Assembly: GCA_017934475.1 (NCBI GenBank)
Contig: JAGBJN010000010.1
Location: 159,611-223,610, forward strand
Direction of reading: 5' to 3'
DNA: 64,000 nucleotides
Source: Clostridia bacterium
GTDB lineage: Bacteria > Bacillota > Clostridia > TANB77 > CAG-508
The notes beneath the pieces are model-generated. The model was given only the letters and a program-made list of their open reading frames with translations. It ran no database searches and was not told where the DNA came from. Positions within the stretch are counted from its first letter, which is position 1; the number at the start of each line of letters is the position of its first letter. Below, piece after piece: positions 9,482 through 18,286 of the stretch. The position numbers and the translations under genes are program-made.

Positions 9482-11296
9482 ATGTTTAATATAGAAGAAG
9501 AACTAAAAAAATTGCCACATAAACCAGGCGTATATATAATGCATGATAAAGATGACAAAATAATATATGTTGGAAAAGCAGTTTCGCTAAGAAATAGGGT
9601 AAGGCAGTATTTTAGAAAAAATAAGAAAACAAAAAGAATAGAAAATATGGTGTCTTTGGTTGACCACTTTGAATATATTGTGGTTGATAATGAAGCAGAG
9701 GCACTTATTTTAGAATGCAATTTAATCAAGAAAAATATGCCTAAATTCAATGTTTTATTAAAAGATGATAAAACATATCCATATATAAAAATAAATGTAC
9801 AAGATGACTATCCTAATATTTATATAACAAGAAGAATATTAAATGATGGTGCAAAATATTTTGGACCATATGCATCAGCAGGAAGCGCAAAGGAAATGGT
9901 TGATTTTATAAAGGCAAAATTTAGGATAAGACAATGTAGAAATTTTAAATATAAAGACAGACCTTGCTTAAATTATCATATAAAAAAATGTATGGCACCT
10001 TGTATGGGATATGTTTCAAAAGAAGAATACAGAAAACAAATAGATGAAATAATATCTTTGCTTGAAGGAAAAACAGATAAAATAATAAAAGAAATGCAAA
10101 AAGAAATGCAAGAATTATCATCAAAAATGGAATTTGAAAAAGCAGCATATATAAGAGATAAAATTATTGCAATAGAAAATATTTCACAAAAACAAAAAGT
10201 ATCAAATATTACAGAAAATGATATAGATGTAATAGGAATAGCAAGAAATGAAATAGAAGTATGTGTTGAAATATTCTTTGTTAGAAAGTCAAAAATGATA
10301 GGAAGAGAACATTACTTTTTTAAAAACCTAGAAGATGAAGAAAATAAGCAAATATTATCTGAATTCGTAAAACAATATTATGTTGGAAGAGCGATTCTTC
10401 CGAATAAAATAATGATGAGAGAAGAAATAGAAGATAAAGAAGTAATAGAAGAATGGTTAAGCACAGAAGCAAAAAGAAAAGTTGAAATTAAGACTCCACA
10501 AAAAGGAGAAAAATTACGTTTAGTAGAGATGGCAGAAAGAAATGCAGCCATAACTTTAGAAAATAAAAATAAAGAAAAATATAATGTACTTGCAGAATTA
10601 AAAGAAGTACTTAAATTAAATATTCTACCAAGAAAAATAGAATGTTATGATATTTCAAATTTATCTGGAACAAATATGGTAGCTGGAATGTGTGTAATGC
10701 AAGATGGTATAATAAAAAAGAACTTATCAAGAAGATTTAAAATAAAAACAGTATTTTCACAAGATGACCCAGCATGTATGAAAGAAGTAGTAAAAAGAAG
10801 ATTACTACATTCATTAGATAAAATAGATTCATCATTTGGAAAACTTCCAGATGCGATATTTGCAGATGGGGGTATAACTCAAATAAGAGCAATAAAATCT
10901 GCAATAGAAGATACTATAAAAGATAGAGAAGATAAAAAGGAAGAGTTAAGTAAAATAGTTGTATTTGGTATGGTAAAAAATGATAAGCACCAAACAAGAG
11001 CATTAATGGATGAAAATAGAAATGAGATAAAAATATCACAAGAATTATTCAATTTAATTACAAATTTTCAAGATAGTGTTCATGATAATGCAATAGGATA
11101 CCATAGAAGCTTGAGAGAAAAAGAATTAACGCATTCTGAATTAGATGACATAGACGGTATAGGCGAAGTAAAGAAAAAAGCTTTATTAAAAGAATTTGGT
11201 AGTGTAAAAAGAATAAAAGAAGCAGAAATAGAAGATTTGATGAAAGTAAAAGGTATAACAAAAGAATTAGCAGAAAAAATAAAAGAGGCACTTTAG
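9482..11296 (+). CDS. uvrC: excinuclease ABC subunit C
   Basis: 604 residues, typical for UvrC. The order is an N-terminal GIY-YIG nuclease domain (PHKPGVYIMHDK...IIYVGKA), a cysteine cluster (CRNFKYKDRPCLNYHIKKC), a UVR motif at ~196-230 (KMEFEKAAYIRDKI), the RNase H-like second nuclease domain and C-terminal helix-hairpin-helix repeats (DDIDGIGEVKKKALL). UvrC makes both incisions around lesions in nucleotide excision repair. I chose ATG 9482 because GGAGAAAAGG sits directly before it; an upstream in-frame TTG at 9443 lies within the promoter. uvrA and uvrB are not in this window. Confidence 0.95.
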   Translation: MFNIEEELKKLPHKPGVYIMHDKDDKIIYVGKAVSLRNRVRQYFRKNKKTKRIENMVSLVDHFEYIVVDNEAEALILECNLIKKNMPKFNVLLKDDKTYPYIKINVQDDYPNIYITRRILNDGAKYFGPYASAGSAKEMVDFIKAKFRIRQCRNFKYKDRPCLNYHIKKCMAPCMGYVSKEEYRKQIDEIISLLEGKTDKIIKEMQKEMQELSSKMEFEKAAYIRDKIIAIENISQKQKVSNITENDIDVIGIARNEIEVCVEIFFVRKSKMIGREHYFFKNLEDEENKQILSEFVKQYYVGRAILPNKIMMREEIEDKEVIEEWLSTEAKRKVEIKTPQKGEKLRLVEMAERNAAITLENKNKEKYNVLAELKEVLKLNILPRKIECYDISNLSGTNMVAGMCVMQDGIIKKNLSRRFKIKTVFSQDDPACMKEVVKRRLLHSLDKIDSSFGKLPDAIFADGGITQIRAIKSAIEDTIKDREDKKEELSKIVVFGMVKNDKHQTRALMDENRNEIKISQELFNLITNFQDSVHDNAIGYHRSLREKELTHSELDDIDGIGEVKKKALLKEFGSVKRIKEAEIEDLMKVKGITKELAEKIKEAL

Positions 11297-11334
11297 TATT
11301 TATATACAAAAGAGTCTCTTTTTATTTACATAAT

Positions 11335-11363
11335 TTGCAAAAAAGGCGAAAATATGGTATAAT
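11335..11363 (+). promoter_or_regulatory. sigma-A promoter
   Basis: TTGCAA (11335-11340), 17-bp spacer, TATAAT (11358-11363) with an extended TGG. It is one of the best promoters in the window and drives the 11435 gene after a leader of about 65 bases. Confidence 0.8.
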
Positions 11364-11434
11364 AATAGATGAATCTGCTAAGTGCAGAAGAGTAATCATA
11401 AACATGTCACAACAGGAAAAAGGAGGAAAAAGAC

Positions 11435-11782
11435 ATGGGATACCACGTAGACATTAATACGGCAAGCTCCTATGGAGCAGCAGCAATTCTCGAGGTTATG
11501 CTTAAGGCACCTGGAGTTGAGGTTAAGCGGGCAAGAATTAACACCCGTGAAATTCCTGATTTAGAGGAACCTTCTGAGAATTGGGCTCTGATTCTGGAGT
11601 GCACATCTAATACCAGAGAGGCTGAAAACTTTGAAATACGAGTTTGTAGTCTTACATCTGGGTATGGTGGATCAGGTCCGAAAGATCTCGTGAAATGCTT
11701 GAAATTAGCCAAGGTAAACTTTGATGAAAACGAAATCTATTCTGAGGATAATAGATGCCTCAGAAGAGTCTACGAGAAGTAA
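11435..11782 (+). CDS. hypothetical small protein with atypical codon use
   Basis: 115 residues, not recognised. The protein looks folded and soluble (MGYHVDINTASSYGAAA at the start, three cysteines, mixed strands and helices). Codon use differs sharply from neighbours: CTC, CTG, CGG, ACC and GTC appear in a genome that otherwise uses AT-ending codons. It has its own consensus promoter, a strong AGGAGG ribosome binding site and its own terminator, so it is a self-contained expression cassette. The genes at 54162-55350 and 56243-56527 share this style. Recent transfer is plausible; function is unknown. Confidence 0.75.
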   Translation: MGYHVDINTASSYGAAAILEVMLKAPGVEVKRARINTREIPDLEEPSENWALILECTSNTREAENFEIRVCSLTSGYGGSGPKDLVKCLKLAKVNFDENEIYSEDNRCLRRVYEK

Positions 11783-11793
11783 GAAGACATGTG

Positions 11794-11831
11794 AAAGGAA
11801 GTGGTGAAATTTACCACTTCCTTTTCTTTTT
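11794..11831 (+). terminator. terminator of the 11435 gene
   Basis: A 12-bp stem, AAAGGAAGTGGT (11794-11805) with its complement at 11813-11824, seven-base loop, then a T-rich tail. Confidence 0.9.
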
Positions 11832-11917
11832 CTATTGAAAAATACAAAAATTATATATATAATACGGTTGAAATAAATAAAGAAAATAAATTATATATAT
11901 CATTAGGAGGAAAAGAC

Positions 11918-12472
11918 ATGCCGGAACCAATTGAACAAGTAAAAATGAGAGAGAATTCAAGTAACAGAGAATATGTATTAAATGCTGTAAAAGAAAATGG
12001 AAAATTATTAGATTTTGCAGATGAAGAATTTAAAGATGATAGAGAAATAGCATTAGAAGCGGTAAAAAATAACCCTGAGGCACTTGAATTTGTATCAGAT
12101 AGATTAAAAGAAGATAGAGAAATAGTATATGAATCAGTAAGTAAATTAGGTTGGACATATTGTTATGCTAAGGGAAAACTTTTAGAAGATAAAGAACTTT
12201 TAATGAGTGGATTAAAAATAAGTGGACAAATATTATATTTTTCTATTCCAGAAATGCGAGATGATAAAGAAGTAGTTAAACTTGCAGTAGAGAATAAACC
12301 CATAATTATAAAATATGCCAGTGAAAGATTAAGAAATGATAAAGAAATTGCATTAATTGCATTACAAAATGATAAAGACATTGATAATGATAAAGAAAGA
12401 GATTGCTATAAATTTATTGGTGAAGAATTAAGAGATGATGAAGAAATACAAGCACTAAGATCAATAGAGTAA
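11918..12472 (+). CDS. DUF4116 repeat protein
   Basis: 184 residues made of about four tandem DUF4116-type units of ~45-50 residues, each with a pattern like REIALEAVKNNPEALEFVS. These repeats are helical and their function is not established. AGGAGG at 11905-11910 supports ATG 11918; an upstream GTG at 11801 lies inside the preceding terminator and is rejected. No signal peptide. It is convergent with the MFS gene and shares a terminator with it. Confidence 0.8.
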   Translation: MPEPIEQVKMRENSSNREYVLNAVKENGKLLDFADEEFKDDREIALEAVKNNPEALEFVSDRLKEDREIVYESVSKLGWTYCYAKGKLLEDKELLMSGLKISGQILYFSIPEMRDDKEVVKLAVENKPIIIKYASERLRNDKEIALIALQNDKDIDNDKERDCYKFIGEELRDDEEIQALRSIE

Positions 12473-12512
12473 AAGAATAAGTCAAAAAAGTTTTGACTCA
12501 TTCTTTTATTTT
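12471..12512. terminator. bidirectional terminator
   Basis: A 17-base arm pair (12471-12487 with 12491-12507) with one A/C mismatch and an AAG loop. T runs follow in both directions. It serves the DUF4116 gene and the convergent MFS gene. Confidence 0.85.
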
Positions 12513-12530
12513 TATATATTTAATTTTCTT

Positions 12531-13817
12531 CTATTTAGTAATTAAATTATCATATTTTACATCTTCTTTTGGATATTCATTTGGTTTTAATCCTACTCTT
12601 TTTTTCATAAAAGAAGAAACAAGTACAATAATAATACTAAAAGTTATACCGACTATTATCATACAAATTGAAGTTTCTAATCTGTCTAATAAAAATGATG
12701 CTAAAACACCAAATACTGCACAAGATATACTTTTAAAGAAGCTATCTGCAGTATATATTTTTGTATCTATCTCTTCATTTGTGAAGTTACCTAAGTACTT
12801 CTCTATTAAAGGATAAAATAAACCTTTTATAAAATGTCTTATTATATAAAAGAATATAATAAAGAAAATACATAATGGATATATTTCAGCGATGATACCA
12901 AATATTCCAACAATAATACAACCAATAGAAGATATTCCACCAAGAACAGAAAGAGATCTATTTGTGAATTTATTATGGAAGGTTTCTTGTTTTTTTGCAG
13001 AGATAGCAGAAACTATTCCTAAAAAAGCGAAAACAATTCCTAAATATTTTGCAGGTATATTCAAATCTTCTAACATACTAACTTCATAGTTAGTTAATAT
13101 ACTAAATAATCCCATCATTATACTTGAGAAAAGTAGTAGCCCTTTTATCCTTTCAGATTTAAAAATAAATTTAAATGCTTCACTTAAATCTTTAAATTGC
13201 TTAAATGTTTCAGTTCTGGCAACTTTTCTTCTTTCAATTGGTTCAATGAAAAATAAAGACATAATAGTTACAAGTATTAATGTAGAAAGTGATAGAATAA
13301 TAGGTACATATGGATTTATTTCATACAAGATACCAGCTGCAATCGTAGAAAATGCATTTATGATGTAATACATTGATAATCCTTTACTTGATATTTTAGC
13401 AAAAATTCTATCCTTTTGAGAATATGGAGGTATAGATTCACTAAGCAAGCTAGGTTCAGCACTTTCTTTTATTGCAAAAGATAATGAACTTAATATCTCA
13501 GCTATTATAAGATTAAATAAATTTGTACTAAATATTATCATTACCATATATAAGCAACTAAGTATATTACCTAAAATGATACTATTTTTTTTACCTAAAA
13601 ATTCTATTATAAAAGTAGCAGGTATCTGACAGAAAACTGCAAATAAATAATAGAAAGAATCAATTAAAACTACATCAGCAGGATTGATTCCTTTTACTTG
13701 AGTTAAAAATAAAAAGTTAATAGTATAAAAGAAAATATAGTCCCAACTAAGAGTTTTATATTTTGGATATAATTTCATATTTCTTTTCCTGATTTTTATC
13801 AGGTTTTCTTCTTTCAT
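12531..13817 (-). CDS. MFS transporter
   Basis: 428 residues with about 12 hydrophobic segments and a short basic N-terminus (MKEENLIKIRKRNMKLYPKYK). The layout and the PxxxxxxLGKKNS-type loop after segment 2 fit a major facilitator superfamily exporter; the substrate cannot be told. The start is ATG at 13817, preceded on the minus strand by GAGG; an in-frame start 36 codons upstream has no ribosome binding site. It is divergent from gatC. Confidence 0.82.
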   Translation of the reverse strand: MKEENLIKIRKRNMKLYPKYKTLSWDYIFFYTINFLFLTQVKGINPADVVLIDSFYYLFAVFCQIPATFIIEFLGKKNSIILGNILSCLYMVMIIFSTNLFNLIIAEILSSLSFAIKESAEPSLLSESIPPYSQKDRIFAKISSKGLSMYYIINAFSTIAAGILYEINPYVPIILSLSTLILVTIMSLFFIEPIERRKVARTETFKQFKDLSEAFKFIFKSERIKGLLLFSSIMMGLFSILTNYEVSMLEDLNIPAKYLGIVFAFLGIVSAISAKKQETFHNKFTNRSLSVLGGISSIGCIIVGIFGIIAEIYPLCIFFIIFFYIIRHFIKGLFYPLIEKYLGNFTNEEIDTKIYTADSFFKSISCAVFGVLASFLLDRLETSICMIIVGITFSIIIVLVSSFMKKRVGLKPNEYPKEDVKYDNLITK

Positions 13818-13925
13818 AAAAATTCCTCTTTCGTAAAATTTAATTAAAGTAATTATATAACAATAACTAAATTGTGGCAATAGGTAAAAAAATATTGCTT
13901 TTTTGTATAAATTCCTTACGGACAC

Positions 13926-13954
13926 TTGTAATTTAGGAAAAAAAAAGATATAAT
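13926..13954 (+). promoter_or_regulatory. sigma-A promoter of gatCAB
   Basis: TTGTAA (13926-13931), 17-bp spacer, TATAAT (13949-13954), about 35 bp before the gatC start. Confidence 0.7.
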
Positions 13955-13989
13955 AACAAACATATAAGTTTAATTTAGGAGATGATAAA

Positions 13990-14277
13990 ATGAAGGTTTC
14001 AAAAGAAGAAGTTATGCATATCGCAAAACTTGCTAATTTAAATTTAAGAGATGAAGAAATCGATAAATTTACAACAAATTTAGAAGATATTTTAAATTTT
14101 GCAGATATTGTAAATAACGCACCTGTTGAAGGATTAACAGAATCTTTTGGTGTAAATGAAAATTATAATGTATTTAGAAAAGATGAAATAAAGGTATTTG
14201 AAGATAATGAAGCATTACTTCAAAATGCACCTGAAAAAGATAGAAATATGTTTAAAATACCTAAGGTAATTCAATAA
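13990..14277 (+). CDS. gatC: Asp-tRNA(Asn)/Glu-tRNA(Gln) amidotransferase subunit C
   Basis: 95 residues, the usual GatC size. The opening KEEVMHIAKLANLNLRDEEI and the closing FKIPKVI are family hallmarks. GatC bridges GatA and GatB in the amidotransferase that turns Glu-tRNA(Gln) and, in many bacteria, Asp-tRNA(Asn) into the correct aminoacyl-tRNA. AGGAGATGAT precedes the ATG. It is first in gatC-gatA-gatB. Confidence 0.95.
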   Translation: MKVSKEEVMHIAKLANLNLRDEEIDKFTTNLEDILNFADIVNNAPVEGLTESFGVNENYNVFRKDEIKVFEDNEALLQNAPEKDRNMFKIPKVIQ

Positions 14278-14321
14278 ATAAGAAAATACTAAAAAAACAA
14301 AAAAATTAGGGAGGTTATTTA

Positions 14322-15800
14322 ATGAATATTACAGAACTAACAGTACATGAATTAAAAGATAAGTTAGCAAGTAAAGAATTAACTGTAAGCGAAATTACAA
14401 AAGCTTATGTTGATAGAATAAATGAAAAAGAAAGTGAAGTTGGAGCTTTTGTTACAACATACTGTGATGAAGCTATTTCTAAAGCTAAAGAAATAGAAGA
14501 AAAAGTTAATTCTGGAGAGATAAAAGGAGAACTTGCAGGTATTCCAATAGGAATAAAAGATAATATAAATGTAAAGGGAGCAAAAACAACTTGTTCTTCA
14601 AAAATGCTAGAAAACTTTGTATCACCATATGATGCAACAGTAACAGAAAAGTTAAATGCTGAAAATTTAATTAATTTAGGAAAGCTAAATATGGATGAAT
14701 TTGCAATGGGAGGATCTACAGAACACTCTGCATTCCATAATACACAAAATCCTTGGAATTTAAACTGTGTACCAGGTGGATCATCAGGTGGTAGTGCTGC
14801 AGCTGTTGCAGCAGGTATGGTACCATGGGCACTTGGATCAGATACAGGTGGATCAATTCGTCAACCAGCATCATTCTGTGGTGTAGTTGGGCTAAAACCA
14901 ACTTATGGTTTAGTATCAAGATATGGACTTGTAGCATTTGCTTCATCACTTGATCAAATTGGACCAATTACAAAAGATGTTGAAGATTGTGCAATGTTAT
15001 TAAATATAATTACAGGTCATGATGAAAAAGATACAACATCTGAAAATATTGAAAAAGTAGATTACACTAAAGTATTAAAAAATGATGTTAAAGGATTAAG
15101 AATAGGAGTTCCAAAGGAATTCTATGCAGAAGGTATAAATGAAGAAGTAAAAGCAAAATTAGAAGAAGCAATTGCAAAATATAAAGAACTTGGAGCAGAA
15201 GTAGAAGAATTTTCACTTGATGTTGCAAAATATTCACTTGCATCATATTATATTATTGCATGTGCTGAAGCAAGTTCAAACCTTGGTAGATTTGATGGAA
15301 TTCGTTATGGATATAGAACAGAAAATTACACAAATTTAAGAGAATTATTTAGAAATTCAAGAAGCGAAGGATTTGGAGAAGAAGTAAAAAGAAGAATAAT
15401 GCTAGGAACTTATGTATTATCATCAGGATATTATGATGCATATTACAAAAAGGCACAACAAGTTCGTACACTTGTAAGAAGTGAATTTAACAAAGCATTT
15501 GAAAAATATGATGTAATAATTACTCCAACATCTCCAGTTGTAGCATTTGAAACAGGAAGTAAATCAAATAATCCACTTGAAATGTATTTAGCAGATATTT
15601 GTACAGTTTCTGTAAATATTGCAGGATTACCTGGAATTTCTATACCATGTGGAGTTGATTCAAATGGTATGCCAGTAGGTATGCAAATTATAGGAAATAG
15701 ATTTGAGGAAAGCACAATATTAAATGCAGCATATACTTATGAACAAGCAACAAAATTTAGAGATAACTACAAACCAGAATTCAAAGGAGGTGCAGAATAA
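14322..15800 (+). CDS. gatA: Asp-tRNA(Asn)/Glu-tRNA(Gln) amidotransferase subunit A
   Basis: 492 residues of the amidase-signature family. The Ser-cisSer-Lys triad is visible: K79 in GIKDN, S154 in PGGSSGGS and S178 in [10 protein letters not shown]. GatA releases ammonia from glutamine and passes it to GatB. GGGAGG precedes the ATG. The stop codon overlaps the gatB start by one base, which implies translational coupling. Confidence 0.97.
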   Translation: MNITELTVHELKDKLASKELTVSEITKAYVDRINEKESEVGAFVTTYCDEAISKAKEIEEKVNSGEIKGELAGIPIGIKDNINVKGAKTTCSSKMLENFVSPYDATVTEKLNAENLINLGKLNMDEFAMGGSTEHSAFHNTQNPWNLNCVPGGSSGGSAAAVAAGMVPWALGSDTGGSIRQPASFCGVVGLKPTYGLVSRYGLVAFASSLDQIGPITKDVEDCAMLLNIITGHDEKDTTSENIEKVDYTKVLKNDVKGLRIGVPKEFYAEGINEEVKAKLEEAIAKYKELGAEVEEFSLDVAKYSLASYYIIACAEASSNLGRFDGIRYGYRTENYTNLRELFRNSRSEGFGEEVKRRIMLGTYVLSSGYYDAYYKKAQQVRTLVRSEFNKAFEKYDVIITPTSPVVAFETGSKSNNPLEMYLADICTVSVNIAGLPGISIPCGVDSNGMPVGMQIIGNRFEESTILNAAYTYEQATKFRDNYKPEFKGGAE

Positions 15801-17239
15801 TGTCAAGAAGTGATTATGAAGTAGTAATAGGACTTGAAGTTCACGCAGAATTATCTACAAAAACAAAAATATTCTGCTCATGTCCAACAGAATTTGGAGG
15901 AGATCCAAATACACATACATGCCCTGTTTGTATGGCAATGCCTGGAGCACTTCCAGTACTTAATGAAAAAGTGGTAGAATATGCTGTAAAAGCAGGCTTA
16001 GCAACAAACTGTGAAATATCAAGAGATAGTAAAAATGATAGAAAAAATTACTTTTATCCAGATTTACCAAAATCATATCAAATATCTCAATTTGACAAAC
16101 CACTTTGTGAACATGGTTATGTTGAAATAGAAGATGATGAAGGAAATCTAAAGAAAGTTAGAATTTTACGTATTCATATAGAAGAGGATGCTGGAAAATT
16201 AAACCATAATGAATTTGGTGGAGGAAGTTTAGTTGACTTAAACAGAGCTGGAGTTCCATTAATAGAAACAGTATCAGAACCAGATTTACGTTCTGCGAAA
16301 GAAGCAGAAAATTATTTAAGAAAATTAAAATCAATATTTGAATATATTGAAGTATCAGACTGTAAAATGCAAGAAGGTTCTTTAAGAGCAGATGTTAACG
16401 TATCAGTACATAAACCAGGAACACCATTTGGAACACGTACTGAAATGAAAAACATGAACTCTTTCAGAAGTATTGTGAGAGCAATTGAATACGAAATAGA
16501 TAGACAAATAGATGTAATTGAAGATGGTGGAGTTATAGAACAAGAAACATTAAGATGGGATGATGTATCTGGACGTACATTCTCAATGAGAGATAAAGAA
16601 GATGCACAAGATTATAGATATTTCCCAGATCCAGACTTAGTTGCAATAAGATTACCAGAAGATTATATCGAAGAAATTAGAAAGAACTTACCAGAATTAC
16701 CAGAAAGCAGAAAAGAAAGATATACAAGCGAATATGGATTATCTGAAAAAGATGCAAATTTACTTACAGCCTCTAAATATATGTCAAACTTATTTGAAGG
16801 TGCAAATAAAATTTGTAATAATCCAAAAGCAGTTGCAAACTGGTTATTATCAGATATTTCAAGAATATTAAATGAAAAAGAAATGGAACCAGAACAAATA
16901 CCATTTACAGCAGAACAACTTGCAAAAATGATAGAACTTATAGAAAAAGGTACAATTAGTTCTGCAATTGGTAAGAAGGTAATTACAGAATTATTTGAAA
17001 ATCCAAAAGATCCTGAAGAAATAATTAAAGAAAAAGGATGGATACAAATATCTGATGAAGGTGCTATTAAGGAAGTTGTAATGAAAATATTAGAAGCTAA
17101 CCCTCAATCAGTATCAGATTTCAAAGCTGGAAAGGATAAAGCACTTGGTTTCTTAGTTGGTCAAGCAATGAAAGAAACAAGAGGACAAGCAAATCCACAA
17201 ATGCTTAACAAAATGTTCTTAGAAGAATTAAATAAATAA
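15800..17239 (+). CDS. gatB: Asp-tRNA(Asn)/Glu-tRNA(Gln) amidotransferase subunit B
   Basis: 479 residues. The signature YEVVIGLEVHAELSTKTKIF at the N-terminus, the cysteines that bind zinc (FCSCP...CPVCM) and the C-terminal YqeY-like tail domain are all present. GatB phosphorylates and amidates the misacylated tRNA. It is the last gene of gatCAB and is followed by a strong terminator. Confidence 0.97.
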   Translation: MSRSDYEVVIGLEVHAELSTKTKIFCSCPTEFGGDPNTHTCPVCMAMPGALPVLNEKVVEYAVKAGLATNCEISRDSKNDRKNYFYPDLPKSYQISQFDKPLCEHGYVEIEDDEGNLKKVRILRIHIEEDAGKLNHNEFGGGSLVDLNRAGVPLIETVSEPDLRSAKEAENYLRKLKSIFEYIEVSDCKMQEGSLRADVNVSVHKPGTPFGTRTEMKNMNSFRSIVRAIEYEIDRQIDVIEDGGVIEQETLRWDDVSGRTFSMRDKEDAQDYRYFPDPDLVAIRLPEDYIEEIRKNLPELPESRKERYTSEYGLSEKDANLLTASKYMSNLFEGANKICNNPKAVANWLLSDISRILNEKEMEPEQIPFTAEQLAKMIELIEKGTISSAIGKKVITELFENPKDPEEIIKEKGWIQISDEGAIKEVVMKILEANPQSVSDFKAGKDKALGFLVGQAMKETRGQANPQMLNKMFLEELNK

Positions 17240-17266
17240 AAAAATTCCCATTAGGGAATTTTTTTT
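17237..17266. terminator. terminator of gatCAB
   Basis: AAAAAATTCCC / GGGAATTTTTTT stem with an ATTA loop. It also faces the convergent small membrane-protein gene. Confidence 0.92.
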
Positions 17267-17522
17267 ATGCTATTTCATTTTTTATAGTATCAAAGCCTAT
17301 TGCACACATTATAAAAGAGCAACAAAACATAAGACTAGACTTAAACAAAGATATTCCTATGTAAAATAAATTTGGGTTTTCATATATAAATTCGTATGTA
17401 AATAAAAGGATTGTTGAAAAAATGCATAAAAGGAAAGAAAATACTAAGCCTTTATTCATAATATTTTTTATTTTAATATCTAAATTTTTAATCGTATCAA
17501 TAAATTTATTTATAATTCTCAT
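17265..17522 (-). CDS. small membrane protein, function unknown
   Basis: 85 residues with two to three membrane segments (about 29-47, 54-70, 70-80) and a basic helical N-terminus. The start is ATG 17522, with GGAGG at 17531-17535; a TTG further upstream overlaps that site and is rejected. I do not recognise a named family. Two tandem Spo0A-box-like sites lie about 80 bp upstream, so it may belong to the sporulation or transition-state regulon; that link is inference. Confidence 0.7.
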   Translation of the reverse strand: MRIINKFIDTIKNLDIKIKNIMNKGLVFSFLLCIFSTILLFTYEFIYENPNLFYIGISLFKSSLMFCCSFIMCAIGFDTIKNEIA

Positions 17523-17600
17523 ATAAATAACCTCCAATAATTTTATCTATATTTATATTAGCATAAAAAATACTGCAAATCAAAGGTAATTCTTGCCAAA

Positions 17601-17617
17601 TGTCGAATTACGTCGAA
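17601..17617. promoter_or_regulatory. tandem Spo0A (0A) box pair
   Basis: TGTCGAA at 17601-17607, an exact 0A box, is followed exactly 10 bp later by CGTCGAA at 17611-17617. Two direct 0A boxes one helical turn apart is the arrangement of the B. subtilis abrB operator. The pair lies between divergent genes: upstream of the small membrane protein and of the toxin-antitoxin promoter. Confidence 0.55.
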
Positions 17618-17626
17618 CAAATATTC

Positions 17627-17655
17627 TTGACAAAAATGTAACTATATAGTAAAAT
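17627..17655 (+). promoter_or_regulatory. sigma-A promoter of the toxin-antitoxin pair
   Basis: TTGACA (17627-17632), 17-bp spacer, TAAAAT (17650-17655). Confidence 0.75.
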
Positions 17656-17680
17656 ATGAAAAAATGTCGGAGGTGATATT

Positions 17681-17929
17681 ATGATAAAACTAACTCCAGA
17701 AGAACAAGAATATTGGGATAAAAAATATAATGAATTTGTTAGAGAAAAACTAAGAGAATCGGAAGAAGATATAAAAGTAAATGGAACTCTTACAGAAGAA
17801 GAATTTTGGGAAGATATGAAAAAATTCGATGAACAATTAAGGAGGGAAAATCAATTAAGAAGAAAGAATATAAAATTACATATTCCAGAGACTTTAGGCA
17901 AAATCTCAAAGAAGTTCATAAGAGTCTAA
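17681..17929 (+). CDS. putative antitoxin
   Basis: 82 residues, strongly charged and mostly helical, no membrane segment. It is preceded by a near-perfect GGAGGTGA site. It has no named family that I recognise; the antitoxin call rests on its position ahead of a RelE/ParE-like reading frame that overlaps its last 76 bases in another frame. The C-terminal part (LRRENQLRRKNIKLH) would be the usual toxin-wrapping tail. It is alternatively a frameshifted fusion partner of the downstream frame. Confidence 0.55.
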   Translation: MIKLTPEEQEYWDKKYNEFVREKLRESEEDIKVNGTLTEEEFWEDMKKFDEQLRRENQLRRKNIKLHIPETLGKISKKFIRV

Positions 17930-18189
17930 ATGAATATTATGATGGCTCTTATGGAAGATTTGATAAGAGATTAAATAAAAATTTAGAACGACTCAAATTA
18001 TTTCCGCATAAGTTTCAAACAATGGAAAACGAAAAAGAATTTAGAAGATTTTTTATTCAAAATTATGTTATTATTTATAAAGTAGAAATAAATCAAATTA
18101 TATTATTTAGAATTTTACCAAATAAATCAAATTATATTCAAGAAGGAATCTATAAAACAAAATTCCCTAAAAAAGAAATTAAAATTTAA
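17854..18189 (+). CDS. RelE/ParE-type toxin, probable AUU start
   Basis: A 111-residue frame beginning at ATT 17854. There is no ATG, GTG or TTG at a sensible place: the only in-frame ATG is at 18022. AAGGAGGG at 17839-17846 lies seven bases before the ATT, an ideal spacing. The product (KKKEYKITYSRDF at the start, then YVIIYKVEINQIILFRILP) has the strand pattern of RelE/ParE mRNA interferase or gyrase-poison toxins. AUU initiation is rare (E. coli infC is the classic case) and would keep the toxin low. The alternatives are a frameshift in the overlap or a dead gene. Confidence 0.6.
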   Translation: MKKKEYKITYSRDFRQNLKEVHKSLNEYYDGSYGRFDKRLNKNLERLKLFPHKFQTMENEKEFRRFFIQNYVIIYKVEINQIILFRILPNKSNYIQEGIYKTKFPKKEIKI

Positions 18190-18237
18190 TAAATATCATT
18201 AAGGCCTTTAATAAGTTTTTTTATGCTGCCTTTTTTA

Positions 18238-18266
18238 TTGATATACCATAAAATATATGCTATAAT
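18238..18266 (+). promoter_or_regulatory. sigma-A promoter of the hslO-rimO operon
   Basis: TTGATA (18238-18243), 17-bp spacer, TATAAT (18261-18266) with an extended TGC. Confidence 0.8.
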
Positions 18267-18286
18267 ACTGTGCAAGGAGAATTAAG

